The notes below the pieces were generated by a model. That model saw nothing but the letters and a program-made list of their open reading frames with translations, was not told the origin of the DNA and did not search any database. A program made the translations under genes and the position numbers. A stretch of 64,000 nucleotides of DNA from NCBI RefSeq assembly GCF_000383875.1, contig NZ_KB912902.1, positions 123,644 to 187,643 of the forward strand, written 5' to 3'. Position 1 is the first letter of the stretch. The number at the start of each line of letters is the position of its first letter. The stretch comes from Caldibacillus debilis DSM 16016 (GTDB lineage Bacteria > Bacillota > Bacilli > Bacillales > Caldibacillaceae). This document shows positions 1-7,199 of this stretch, in pieces.

Positions 1-176
1 TCCTTCAGCTGCCTTTCCGCCTCCTTGAGCAGCGGATTTTCCGGGTTGAAAACCAGCTCCCGGGAATTCGGCGGCTGAAACCCGTCCCCGTCAATCGACA
101 GGCGGATCAAGTTCCCGTTTTTCGCAAAAACCGTCAAGGATCCGACCGGCGAAGGGATGCGCACGTATTCGATCAT
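1..176 (-). CDS. ogt: Methylated-DNA--protein-cysteine methyltransferase, N-terminal part (cut by window edge)
   Basis: The visible 58 codons begin MIEYVRIPSPVGSLTVFAKN and run to a segment ending in NPLLKEAERQLK. This is the usual N-terminal domain of O6-alkylguanine-DNA alkyltransferases, with the 'SPvGsLt' strand and the 'hPlLkeaekQLkeYF' helix. The catalytic domain with the PCHR motif lies beyond base 1 and cannot be seen. The family repairs O6-alkylguanine by moving the alkyl group onto its own cysteine. The ATG overlaps the TGA of the upstream histidine kinase (ATGA, 4-bp overlap), and AGGAGCTGG precedes it as ribosome binding site, so the two genes are very likely co-transcribed. Confidence 0.8.
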   Translation of the reverse strand, partial: MIEYVRIPSPVGSLTVFAKNGNLIRLSIDGDGFQPPNSRELVFNPENPLLKEAERQLK

Positions 177-2014
177 TCTTCCAGCTCCTCTTTCTGTAAA
201 ATCGGCAAATAAATAAAGAAAGTCGTCCCTTTTCCGAGATCGCTTTCCACCATGATCTTTCCCTTATGTTCGCTGATGATGTTATAACTGACCATGAGTC
301 CAAGTCCCGTTCCCCGTTCTTTCGTGGTGTAAAAAGGTTCGCCCAATCTTTTCAAATCTTCCTTCCCGATTCCTCCGCCTTCGTCGCTGATGGCCACCAC
401 CAGGGTGTTCCTTTTCTCTTTTTTTATTTCAATCGTCACAAACCCGCCTTCTTTCATGACTTCGATGGCATTTTTGATAATATTGATGAATACCTGTTTA
501 ATCCGGTTCGGATCGCAATAGATTTTCGGGATATTTTTGGCAAAATGGGTGCGGAATTGAACGTTGTTGAGCACCGCCTGCCCGTACAAGAGGTCGATCG
601 TTTCCCGCATGATCCGGGTGATGTCGCACTTGTAAAACTGCAAAACCTGCGGCCTGCCCAAGACCAAAAATTCGTTCACGATCGATTCGATCCGGTTCAA
701 TTCCGCCGTGATGATGTCGAAGTACATCGCATAACCGGAAATGCTGTTTTGCAGCAGCTGGATAAACCCTTTCAGCGAGGTCATCGGATTGCGGATCTCA
801 TGGGCGATCCCTGCGGCCAATTCGCCGATCACATTCAACGTTTCCGTTTTCCGCAATTGTTCCTCCATCTTCATCCTCTCCGTAATATCGCGGAAGACGG
901 TCAAATGGATACCGTCGACGATGTCCCGCTTCGAGGTCATCTCGAGGGTGCGGACCTTGCCGTCTGCGGTTTCGATATCCATCGTAAACCGTTTTTCCCC
1001 TTTTTGATGCAATTCCAAAAAAACATTGCGGAAGAAATCCTTTTTGTTTCCTTTCCTGCAAAACAGCCAGTCCAACTGTTTGTGAATATCGTCCTGATCC
1101 GTCAAACCCAATATTTTTTTCCCGGCCGAATTCATGTCGTAAATCTTTAAACCGTTCTTCCACAAGATCATCCCGTCCAGGGCGCCGTGGAAGACGTTCC
1201 GGAATTTTAAAGCGATGTTGTACAATTCGTTTTCCATCTCGTATTTTTCCGTTTTGTCCCGCAAAATCGACATATACAACCCGTTATAAACATTCGGGCT
1301 GGTGGAAATTTCAAAAACCTTCCTTTCCTCGCCGCTTTTCAGCTGGATCTCGCCGATGAAGGGCGCTTTCGACAATATCCTGCCGATTTCCTCCCGCCGG
1401 GAGGAATCGTCCCCGGCCAGAACGGCTTGAATGGGGAAGCCGATCAATTCGTTCTTGTCTTTTTTCAAATATTGGCAGAAGGCGGGATTGGCGTTGACGA
1501 TGATCCCTTTCTCATCAAACATGACGATCCCGTCGATGACCTGATTGAAAATATTATTAAAAAGCTGGAGATGGAAAAACCGTTCGAATTCCAGCCGTTT
1601 TCGCGCGGTCACGTCCTTTAGAATGTACAAGTCGATGTTCGGCAAAATATTGCCCAAAGAAAAAAATTCGATATGTTTCACCAACCCGTTTTTTGAACGG
1701 ATCAACCATTCGTCTTCCAACATCCCGTTTTCACGGATGAGCATTCTCTGATCCTCGAAGACTTCCGGCGGGGTTAGTGAAAGAAATTCGGTGATCGAGC
1801 TGTTCATCAACGTCTCGAAATTCGTTTCAAACAAGGTGCAAGCCGCAGGATTGGCGTCGACAATTTTTTTGTTTTCATCCAATAAAATGTACGGTTCGGG
1901 CAAATTGTCGTATATTTTCTTGTATATGTTCAATTGTTCTCTCAGCCTTTGATTATCTTCCTCCAGCAGCCGCATCCGTTTCTGCAGCTCGTCCGTAAAC
2001 GGCAAATTTTCCAT
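173..2014 (-). CDS. Soluble multi-PAS sensor histidine kinase (sporulation-kinase type)
   Basis: A 613-residue kinase with no membrane segment. After a short coiled coil (about 8-35) come three PAS-like modules (about 32-135, 148-255 and 268-380). The HisKA dimerisation helix follows, with phospho-acceptor His405 in HEIRNPMTSLKGF. The HATPase domain has an N-box (about 511-520), DEGGGIG (about 544) and GTGLGLMVS. The HEIRNPMTSLKGFIQLL form is typical of Bacillus KinA/KinE kinases that feed the Spo0A phosphorelay. No response regulator is adjacent, which fits an orphan kinase of that kind. The start was set at the ATG preceded by AAAAAGGAGGG; upstream codons are open but GC-rich and not protein-like. 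The stop overlaps ogt. The role in sporulation is inferred. Confidence 0.85.
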   Translation of the reverse strand: MENLPFTDELQKRMRLLEEDNQRLREQLNIYKKIYDNLPEPYILLDENKKIVDANPAACTLFETNFETLMNSSITEFLSLTPPEVFEDQRMLIRENGMLEDEWLIRSKNGLVKHIEFFSLGNILPNIDLYILKDVTARKRLEFERFFHLQLFNNIFNQVIDGIVMFDEKGIIVNANPAFCQYLKKDKNELIGFPIQAVLAGDDSSRREEIGRILSKAPFIGEIQLKSGEERKVFEISTSPNVYNGLYMSILRDKTEKYEMENELYNIALKFRNVFHGALDGMILWKNGLKIYDMNSAGKKILGLTDQDDIHKQLDWLFCRKGNKKDFFRNVFLELHQKGEKRFTMDIETADGKVRTLEMTSKRDIVDGIHLTVFRDITERMKMEEQLRKTETLNVIGELAAGIAHEIRNPMTSLKGFIQLLQNSISGYAMYFDIITAELNRIESIVNEFLVLGRPQVLQFYKCDITRIMRETIDLLYGQAVLNNVQFRTHFAKNIPKIYCDPNRIKQVFINIIKNAIEVMKEGGFVTIEIKKEKRNTLVVAISDEGGGIGKEDLKRLGEPFYTTKERGTGLGLMVSYNIISEHKGKIMVESDLGKGTTFFIYLPILQKEELEE

Positions 2015-2401
2015 TTTCCACCCTCCTTTTTCCCATCGGCCGCCCGCTTGTTTTTCATTTATTCGACATGGAAAAATTAATTCCTTCAAGGATGGAAAAT
2101 ATTGCAAAAGTCGCGGGTCCCTCCCTGCAAACGGAGGGCGTGATCTCCGCCCCCGGACCGACGTCCCTTTTTTCCGGCGGATGGCCGCAGCCGGTTCCGG
2201 ATGAATGCTGTTGGCTGCAATATGGCAAGAAGATCCGGACGGCCGCAGCTTGAGATCAAGGTCAACCCTTCTCCGTTCCGCCAGCCGCTCCGGAAAACCG
2301 GGGAAGCGCAAGCCGGAAACGGCTGAGCCGCCGGCAGCGGTTCGCCGGCCGGGAAGCGGGAAGCCTCGGAACGGATCTTGGCGAGACGGCTTTTTATATC
2401 T
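2015..2401. other. GC-rich leader region without a gene
   Basis: Stretch between the kinase start and the LexA-box promoter. I see no convincing ribosome binding site plus ORF and no terminator. It would be the 5' leader of the kinase transcript if the promoter at 2402-2427 is right. Confidence 0.5.
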
Positions 2402-2427
2402 CCATTATAGAACGAATGTTCGTTTTA
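2402..2427 (-). promoter_or_regulatory. Candidate promoter with LexA (DinR) box in its spacer
   Basis: On the minus strand TAGAAA and TATAAT stand 18 bp apart, and the spacer holds GAACATTCGTTC. This matches the Gram-positive LexA core GAAC-N4-GTTC exactly (bases 2410-2421). The promoter would face the kinase-ogt pair, with a leader of nearly 400 nt. The -35 is weak. A damage-inducible operon ending in a DNA repair methyltransferase would make sense, but this is inferred. Confidence 0.45.
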
Positions 2428-2450
2428 TTTCTATCCTTTTTTGCCCGAAA

Positions 2451-2494
2451 AATAAGGACGGCTTGGCCGGTCTTTGCCGCCAGTCAAGCCGTCC
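2451..2494 (-). terminator. Rho-independent terminator of the TerC gene
   Basis: A perfect 10-bp inverted repeat GGACGGCTTG/CAAGCCGTCC (2456-2465 and 2485-2494) is followed on the minus strand by TTATTTTT. It lies just after the TerC stop codon. Confidence 0.8.
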
Positions 2495-2505
2495 GCTTTA
2501 TTTCG

Positions 2506-3267
2506 TCATAATTCGGTATCGGCCGTCCTTGCCTTTCGTTTGGAAAACAGGTATCCACCCAAGGCGATGGCGATCAAAACGGTCCAGAAGATCGACTTCC
2601 ATGCGAAGGATTCCGGGAAGTGCCTGTCAAGCAAGGCGAGGTTCGGATGGGAAAGGGTGTAGACGGCGAGTTTGACACCCACCCATCCGACGATGATGAA
2701 GGCCGCCGCTTCCAAATCCGGATATTTCTTTAAAATTTTTGCGAAGGCGGATGCGGCAAACCGCATGATGACGATTCCGATGATTCCTCCGAGCAGCATG
2801 ACGGAAAAGGGGCCGATATCGATTTCCCCGACTTTGAACCATCCGGTCTCCGGCAAGGTTACGGCGATGGCCACCGCCGCCAAAATCGAATCGATGGCAA
2901 AGGCCAGATCGGAAAGTTCAATCTTTAATACCGTGCGCCACAGGGAGTCGCCCTTGTGCCCTTCCCCGCTTTTCTTTTTCCTTTTTTTCTTTTTAAGGAA
3001 ATGGCTGACGGAGATATACAGCAAATATAAGGCGCCTGCCGCTTGCACTTGCCAAACGTCTACCAGGATGGAAATGACGAATAAGGAAAGAAAGCGGAAA
3101 GTGAACGCCCCCAAGAGCCCGTAAAACAGAGCCTTCTTTTGCTCCCGCTCGGGCAAATGCTTGACCAGCACCGCCATGACAACGGCATTATCGGCGGCAA
3201 GCAATCCTTCCAGCGCGACCAATACGATTAATACCCAACCGTATTCAAGCAGGATGGAAAAATCCAT
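2506..3267 (-). CDS. TerC-family membrane protein (Mn2+-responsive)
   Basis: A 253-residue polytopic membrane protein with 7-8 hydrophobic helices. The conserved TerC acidic motifs are present in helix 2 (EGLLAADNAVVMA) and later (ELSDLAFAIDSILAA). A lysine-rich cytoplasmic loop (HFLKKKKRKKK) lies near residue 110. Bacillus YkoY/YceF (MeeY/MeeF) proteins of this family export Mn2+ and help metalate secreted enzymes. The yybP-ykoY riboswitch about 580 nt upstream on the same strand links this copy to manganese. The start is the ATG giving MDFSILLEYGWVL, preceded by AGAGGGGGA. The longer upstream frame is arginine-rich and not protein-like. Confidence 0.88.
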   Translation of the reverse strand: MDFSILLEYGWVLIVLVALEGLLAADNAVVMAVLVKHLPEREQKKALFYGLLGAFTFRFLSLFVISILVDVWQVQAAGALYLLYISVSHFLKKKKRKKKSGEGHKGDSLWRTVLKIELSDLAFAIDSILAAVAIAVTLPETGWFKVGEIDIGPFSVMLLGGIIGIVIMRFAASAFAKILKKYPDLEAAAFIIVGWVGVKLAVYTLSHPNLALLDRHFPESFAWKSIFWTVLIAIALGGYLFSKRKARTADTEL

Positions 3268-3827
3268 ACCAAATCCCCCTCTGGCAGATTTTCGAAATTC
3301 GTCGTTTTTGCTTCTTGAATGGGACGGTCCGAACCGCCCTCCCCGGCCCCTCCCCTTACCGGATGGGGCCGGCATCAGATAAAGGATTTCCGCTTGACCC
3401 TGATTTTATGATTGCACGAAAATCCCATGGCCGTGGGATCGGGTCGGGCCGAGTCCCTTTCCCGCTTAAAAAGGGCCATGACCAATGAAATCGCGTCCGA
3501 ATGATCGGGACCTTTCCCTCGGCTCCCGCATGGGACGGATGGCTTCGCTTCGCAATCTTGACGGATTTTCCAGCTTCTCCATCAAGTCATCCGGATATCT
3601 CCCCTCCCGCAGCATTCGTTCCGGTTTTCCGAATAAAGCCCGTTGACCTTTGCGGCTGAACCATCCGGCCGCCGCAAAACCCACCCTCCGCCGGCCAATG
3701 CCCAGCACCCCCGGCCTCTTCCGGTCTTTCCCCGCACAAGGGCGGGAAAATATCCCTTTTCCCATTCCCGGAACGGGGAAGGCGGCCGAAAGCAGGCCGG
3801 AACTTTTGCCGATCCTTTCCGTCCGGA
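3268..3827. other. Long GC-rich leader between riboswitch and TerC gene
   Basis: About 560 bp separate the riboswitch terminator from the TerC start. The open frames here have low-complexity Arg/Gly/Pro composition and no good ribosome binding site. The only structure noted is a small hairpin, ATCCCA-N6-TGGGAT, near 3425. Nothing else is recognised. Confidence 0.5.
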
Positions 3828-3863
3828 CAAAAAAAACAGACCTTTACCCTTTGGGTAAAGGTC
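3828..3863 (-). terminator. Expression-platform terminator of the Mn2+ riboswitch
   Basis: GACCTTTACCC pairs with GGGTAAAGGTC (3839-3863), followed on the minus strand by TGTTTTTTTTG. The 5' arm of this hairpin is also the 3' strand of the riboswitch P1 helix (CCTTTACC), so terminator and closed aptamer exclude each other. Metal binding should therefore turn the gene on. Confidence 0.9.
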
Positions 3864-3972
3864 TTGCTGGGCACCGCCATGCCAACAAAGCCGATGGATG
3901 TTTCACACATCCATGAATTGACGACTTTGTTTCAGGGAATTCTCCCTGACGCTACTCCCCTTTACAAGCAGG
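3853..3972 (-). ncRNA. yybP-ykoY manganese riboswitch
   Basis: Read on the minus strand, the hallmark pieces appear in order: GTAAAGGGGAGTAGC, a CAGGGAG/TTCCCTG hairpin, a second arm with GGATGTGTGAAACATCC, then CATGGCGGTGCCCAGCAAGA and CCTTTACC closing P1. This is the yybP-ykoY consensus, a Mn2+ sensor found before TerC and P-type ATPase genes. It stands upstream of a TerC gene, as expected. Confidence 0.92.
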
Positions 3973-3999
3973 TTGATTCCATATTTCATTTTAATTTTT

Positions 4000-4028
4000 A
4001 TTATAAAAGGGACAATGCACGGTGACAA
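4000..4028 (-). promoter_or_regulatory. Sigma-A promoter of the riboswitch-TerC transcript
   Basis: TTGTCA (4023-4028) and TATAAT (4000-4005) are 17 bp apart on the minus strand. Transcription would start near 3993, about 20 nt before the riboswitch P1 strand. Confidence 0.85.
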
Positions 4029-4168
4029 TAGTTTTTTCGAAGTTTTTGCCGGACACCGGAAAAATCCGAAAATTTTTCCGATTCCTCCCTTGTTTTCCAT
4101 CGCCTCCTTCTTTTATTCTGATAGTAGATGCTGCACCGCCCATCATAATTGAAAGGAGAGGAAAATTT

Positions 4169-4927
4169 GTGAAACTTGAAGGGAAGGTCGCCATCGTAAC
4201 CGGAGCGGCATCCGGCATGGGGAAGGAAATCGCCAAATTATTCGCCAAAGAAGGGGCAAAGGTGGTCGTCTCCGACGTCCAGGAGGCGGGACAAAATGCC
4301 GTCGTTAAGGAAATCACCGAAAACGGCGGAACAGCCATCGGCGTCAAAGCCAACGTGGCCGTGGAGGCGGATGTCCAAAACCTGGTCGATCAAACCGTCA
4401 AGGCCTTCGGGACATTGGATATTTTGGTCAACAACGCCGGAATTATGGACAACTTCATGCCCGCGGCGGAAGTGACGGATGAACTGTGGGACCGGGTCTT
4501 TTCCGTCAACACGACGGGCGTCATGCGCGCCACCCGAAAAGCGCTGCCGATCTTTTTGGAGAAAAAGCGCGGGGTCATCATCAATATCGCGTCGATCGGC
4601 GGCCTGTTCGGTTCCCGGGCAGGGGCCGCATATACCGCATCCAAACATGCGGTCATCGGTTTTACGAAAAACGTCGCTTTCCAATATGCGAAGGAAGGCA
4701 TCCGCTGCAACGCCATCGCCCCCGGTGCGGTGGAAACGAACATCGGAACGACGATCAACGCTCCGAGCAAGTTCGGAATGAATCGGGCGATGTCCGGAGC
4801 GAATATTAATCCCCGCCAGGGAAAACCGGAGGAAATCGCCGCGGTCGCCCTGTTCCTGGCCTCCGACGATTCGAGCTTCGTAAACGGCGCCGTCATCACC
4901 GCCGACGCCGGCTGGACGGCCTACTGA
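4169..4927 (+). CDS. Short-chain dehydrogenase/reductase (SDR)
   Basis: A 252-residue classical SDR. The Rossmann nucleotide motif TGAASGMGKEIA (about 12-23) is followed by NNAGIMD, the catalytic serine in INIASIGG, the Tyr-X3-Lys pair in YTASKHA, and a C-terminal VNGAVITADAGWTAY. It should oxidise or reduce a sugar, alcohol or acyl substrate with NAD(P). The acidic residue after the second strand (VVVSDVQEAG) favours NAD. The substrate cannot be told; family neighbours are often annotated glucose-1-dehydrogenase or 3-oxoacyl-ACP reductase. The start is the GTG behind GAAAGGAGAGG. The upstream ATG frame would read through promoter sequence. It is monocistronic and divergent from the riboswitch promoter. 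Confidence 0.85.
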   Translation: MKLEGKVAIVTGAASGMGKEIAKLFAKEGAKVVVSDVQEAGQNAVVKEITENGGTAIGVKANVAVEADVQNLVDQTVKAFGTLDILVNNAGIMDNFMPAAEVTDELWDRVFSVNTTGVMRATRKALPIFLEKKRGVIINIASIGGLFGSRAGAAYTASKHAVIGFTKNVAFQYAKEGIRCNAIAPGAVETNIGTTINAPSKFGMNRAMSGANINPRQGKPEEIAAVALFLASDDSSFVNGAVITADAGWTAY

Positions 4928-4942
4928 ACCGGCCCGGCCAAA

Positions 4943-4976
4943 CAGGGAAAGGCCCTTTCCGTCCCTTTTTCCGGAA
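4943..4976 (+). terminator. Possible weak terminator after the SDR gene
   Basis: AGGGAAAGGCCCTTTCCGTCCC can fold into a small hairpin and is followed by CCTTTTT, 16-50 bp after the SDR stop. The stem is short or interrupted. Confidence 0.35.
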
Positions 4977-5357
4977 AGCTATCGCCGGCCGAACCGAATG
5001 TCTTTTTCATAAATAATGATGGCACTCCAAGGATGGAAATGTCTGCGAAAAGGGAAAATATCCGAAGAGAAAAATGGCAGATCCTTTCGGAAAGGAAATA
5101 CGCTCAGCCGGAGGTTGTCTCCGAACGGCCGTTTACCCGGCCTATCGGGGCAGCCTCTTTTTTGTCAACGGAAATTCCTTCGTACCGAAATCTTTCCCAC
5201 GAGACGAACGGCTGCCCCGGGACGGATCCTCCGCTTTCTTGCGGATTGTCTCCCGTTTCTCCTGAAACCGCAGGATGACCCTCCCCGGTTCCGATCCGTT
5301 TCCCATAGGCCATTTCCCGCCCGTTTCGCCCCCTTTCAACAAGCTTAAATTTTTCCC
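4977..5357. other. Gene-free intergenic stretch
   Basis: Overlapping open frames on both strands here have no ribosome binding site and no recognisable domain. Nothing is supported apart from the flanking terminator and the promoter at its right edge. Confidence 0.5.
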
Positions 5358-5385
5358 CTGAAAAAATAAGAATTTCCATTATAAT
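5358..5385 (+). promoter_or_regulatory. Sigma-A promoter of the nuclease gene
   Basis: CTGAAA (5358-5363), a 16-bp spacer and a perfect TATAAT (5380-5385), about 60 bp upstream of the nuclease start. Confidence 0.65.
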
Positions 5386-5448
5386 AGAAAGGGAATTTTA
5401 TTCAGGATTATTCTTTTTTCACCGACTCACTTCCAAGGGGGCTTGTCG

Positions 5449-6312
5449 ATGAATATCCGGAAGGTTCGCGTTTTTTACCGGTTTCGGAAAATCCTTCCGC
5501 TTTTGTTTCTTCTCCTTTACTTAACCGGATGCGGCAATCCGGCCGCAAAGCTTGAAAGTTCCGGAAACATCCCGGCGCAGACGGAAGGCGCCGCGGACGG
5601 GGAGCAAGTAAATCAGGCGGCGGAAAAGCTGAACCGGGAAGTTCCCGCTGACACCGCCGGCGATTCCGGACGGATCGCGGCAACCGTCATCAAGGTCGTC
5701 GACGGGGATACCTTCGATGCCCGGTTTGCCGACGGCTCCGTGGAAAGGGTCCGCCTCATCTTAATCGACACCCCGGAGACCAAGCATCCGAGGATCGGTG
5801 AGCAGCCTTTCGGAAAGGAAGCGTCCGAATTTACCGCCAAGCTGCTGACAGGAAAAAAGGTGGAGCTGGAGCTGGATGTCCAGGAACGGGATCAATACGG
5901 CAGGATATTAGCCTACGCCTATGTGGGCGGAAAAATGGTCAATAAACTGCTTTTGGAAAAAGGACTCGCCCGGGTGGCCGTCTTTCCTCCGAATACGAAA
6001 TATGTGGATGAGTTCCGGGAAATCCAGGATGAGGCCAGGAAAAAGGGAATCGGCATCTGGTCCATCGAAAACTACGTCAAGGAAGACGGATTCCAAAGCG
6101 GAGGGGACAAAGGGCAAACCGGGGAAGACGGAAGGAGACCTTCCGCGGAGAAAAGCTGCCAAAATCCAACCATTAAGGGAAATATCAATTCCCGCGGGGA
6201 AAAAATCTATCATCTTCCCGGCGGAAGGTATTACGATGTGACAAAGGCGGAAGAATGGTTTTGCACGGAAGAGGAAGCGATGAAGGCAGGATACCGGAAA
6301 TCCAAGCAGTAA
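5449..6312 (+). CDS. Lipoprotein thermonuclease (SNase-like)
   Basis: A 287-residue protein that begins with a basic stretch and hydrophobic core ending in the lipobox LTGC (Cys about 29). It should therefore be anchored on the outer membrane face. A linker is followed by a staphylococcal-nuclease domain (about 68-205) with VVDGDTFDA, VRLILIDTPE and YGRILAYAY, which supply the metal-binding acids and the catalytic Arg, Glu, Arg set. The C-terminus (about 235-285, IKGNINSRGEKIYHLPG to WFCTEEEAMKAGYR) is the small zinc-ribbon-like 'sunset' module often fused to these nucleases. The protein would cleave extracellular DNA/RNA. The start is the ATG seven bases behind AAGGGGG; a TTG two codons earlier is too close to that site. 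Confidence 0.9.
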   Translation: MNIRKVRVFYRFRKILPLLFLLLYLTGCGNPAAKLESSGNIPAQTEGAADGEQVNQAAEKLNREVPADTAGDSGRIAATVIKVVDGDTFDARFADGSVERVRLILIDTPETKHPRIGEQPFGKEASEFTAKLLTGKKVELELDVQERDQYGRILAYAYVGGKMVNKLLLEKGLARVAVFPPNTKYVDEFREIQDEARKKGIGIWSIENYVKEDGFQSGGDKGQTGEDGRRPSAEKSCQNPTIKGNINSRGEKIYHLPGGRYYDVTKAEEWFCTEEEAMKAGYRKSKQ

Positions 6313-6427
6313 CGGGAATAAGTAATGAAAGCCGTGGAAAAGTAAGCGGCATGGTTTTCATGGGCGAAACCCGCTTCCTCCATCGGGGAACACTGCAAAT
6401 GCCAACATTCCGACTTGACCGCGATCG

Positions 6428-6465
6428 GGAGAAAGGGCCGTAGCCGGCCTCCTTTCTCCTTTTTT
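6428..6465 (+). terminator. Rho-independent terminator after the nuclease gene
   Basis: GGAGAAAGG/CCTTTCTCC stem (6428-6436 and 6451-6459) followed directly by TTTTTT. Confidence 0.88.
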
Positions 6466-6764
6466 AAGCCGCCAAGCGTCGTTTTCCCCATCCGCCGGAA
6501 AATAACTTTTCCCGGGATGGGCGGTGAAAATGGACAACGATCATTTCCTCCGTCAAATCCCGCCAACGCGCGGATCCCCCAGCCGCGCATAGAGCCCCGC
6601 CCGCCGGTTGAGGTTCCACCCGTTTCGTCCCTCCATTGGCAAATACCGCAAAAGTTCGTCCGGGCGTTCTCCGGCGATTTTTCCCTCTCCTGATTTTTGA
6701 AAAGGGACCCCGCGTATCTGACAAATCCCCCGTTTTCCCCGCCGCCGGCCCGTTTCCCCGGAAT
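6466..6764. other. Gene-free spacer between convergent genes
   Basis: About 300 bp between the nuclease terminator and the stop of the small membrane protein on the other strand. Nothing recognised. Confidence 0.4.
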
Positions 6765-7058
6765 TTATGAATTCCCGTCCGTTCCCTTTTTAGCCGCTCT
6801 TCCCCCTTGCCGCCCATTTTTTTTCTTTGCCCAAACCGAAGCGATTTGACCGCCGAGCAAAACGGCAAGGAACAGGGTTAACACACAATATTCCGCAGCG
6901 CTCATCACCTGGAAGGGGCTCCGCAGATTGGAAAGGGCCGTTTCAAAACCGGTGCCCATCGCCAAATCGACGGCAAAGGACAGCGCGACGAGGGAGACAA
7001 ACAGAAGAACGGTTATGCCGAGAATTTTGAACATGGTCATCACCTTTTCCCCATCCAT
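6765..7058 (-). CDS. Small two-helix membrane protein of unknown function
   Basis: A 97-residue product with two predicted membrane helices, one near the N-terminus (MFKILGITVLLFVSLVALSF) and one near residue 65 (CVLTLFLAVLLGGQIASVW), then a basic tail (AKKKNGRQGGRAAKKG). No domain is recognised. The start MDGEKVMTMF was chosen because GAGAGGAAAG stands 4-5 bases before its ATG. An internal ATG eight codons later is also possible. The gene diverges from the germination operon. The hydrophobic pattern makes it likely real; function is unknown. Confidence 0.6.
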   Translation of the reverse strand: MDGEKVMTMFKILGITVLLFVSLVALSFAVDLAMGTGFETALSNLRSPFQVMSAAEYCVLTLFLAVLLGGQIASVWAKKKNGRQGGRAAKKGTDGNS

Positions 7059-7199
7059 ATTCTTTCCTCTCTTTCCAATCTTTATGTATAACGGCTTCCC
7101 CTTTAACAAATAATGAAAAAAAATCCACGGGAACTTCATTCCGGCCGGGAGCACCCGTTTCCGTCAATCCGGAAATCAAATGATTTAGGGGGAAGCAAA

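Noticed and set aside
5443-5448. TTG start two codons upstream for the nuclease
   Set aside because: It lies one base from the AAGGGGG ribosome binding site; the ATG at 5449 has normal spacing.
7080-7199. Sigma-G promoter for the germination operon
   Set aside because: The best match (GTATA with AAATAAT) lacks the CATnnTA -10; I could not support it, although such a promoter is expected.
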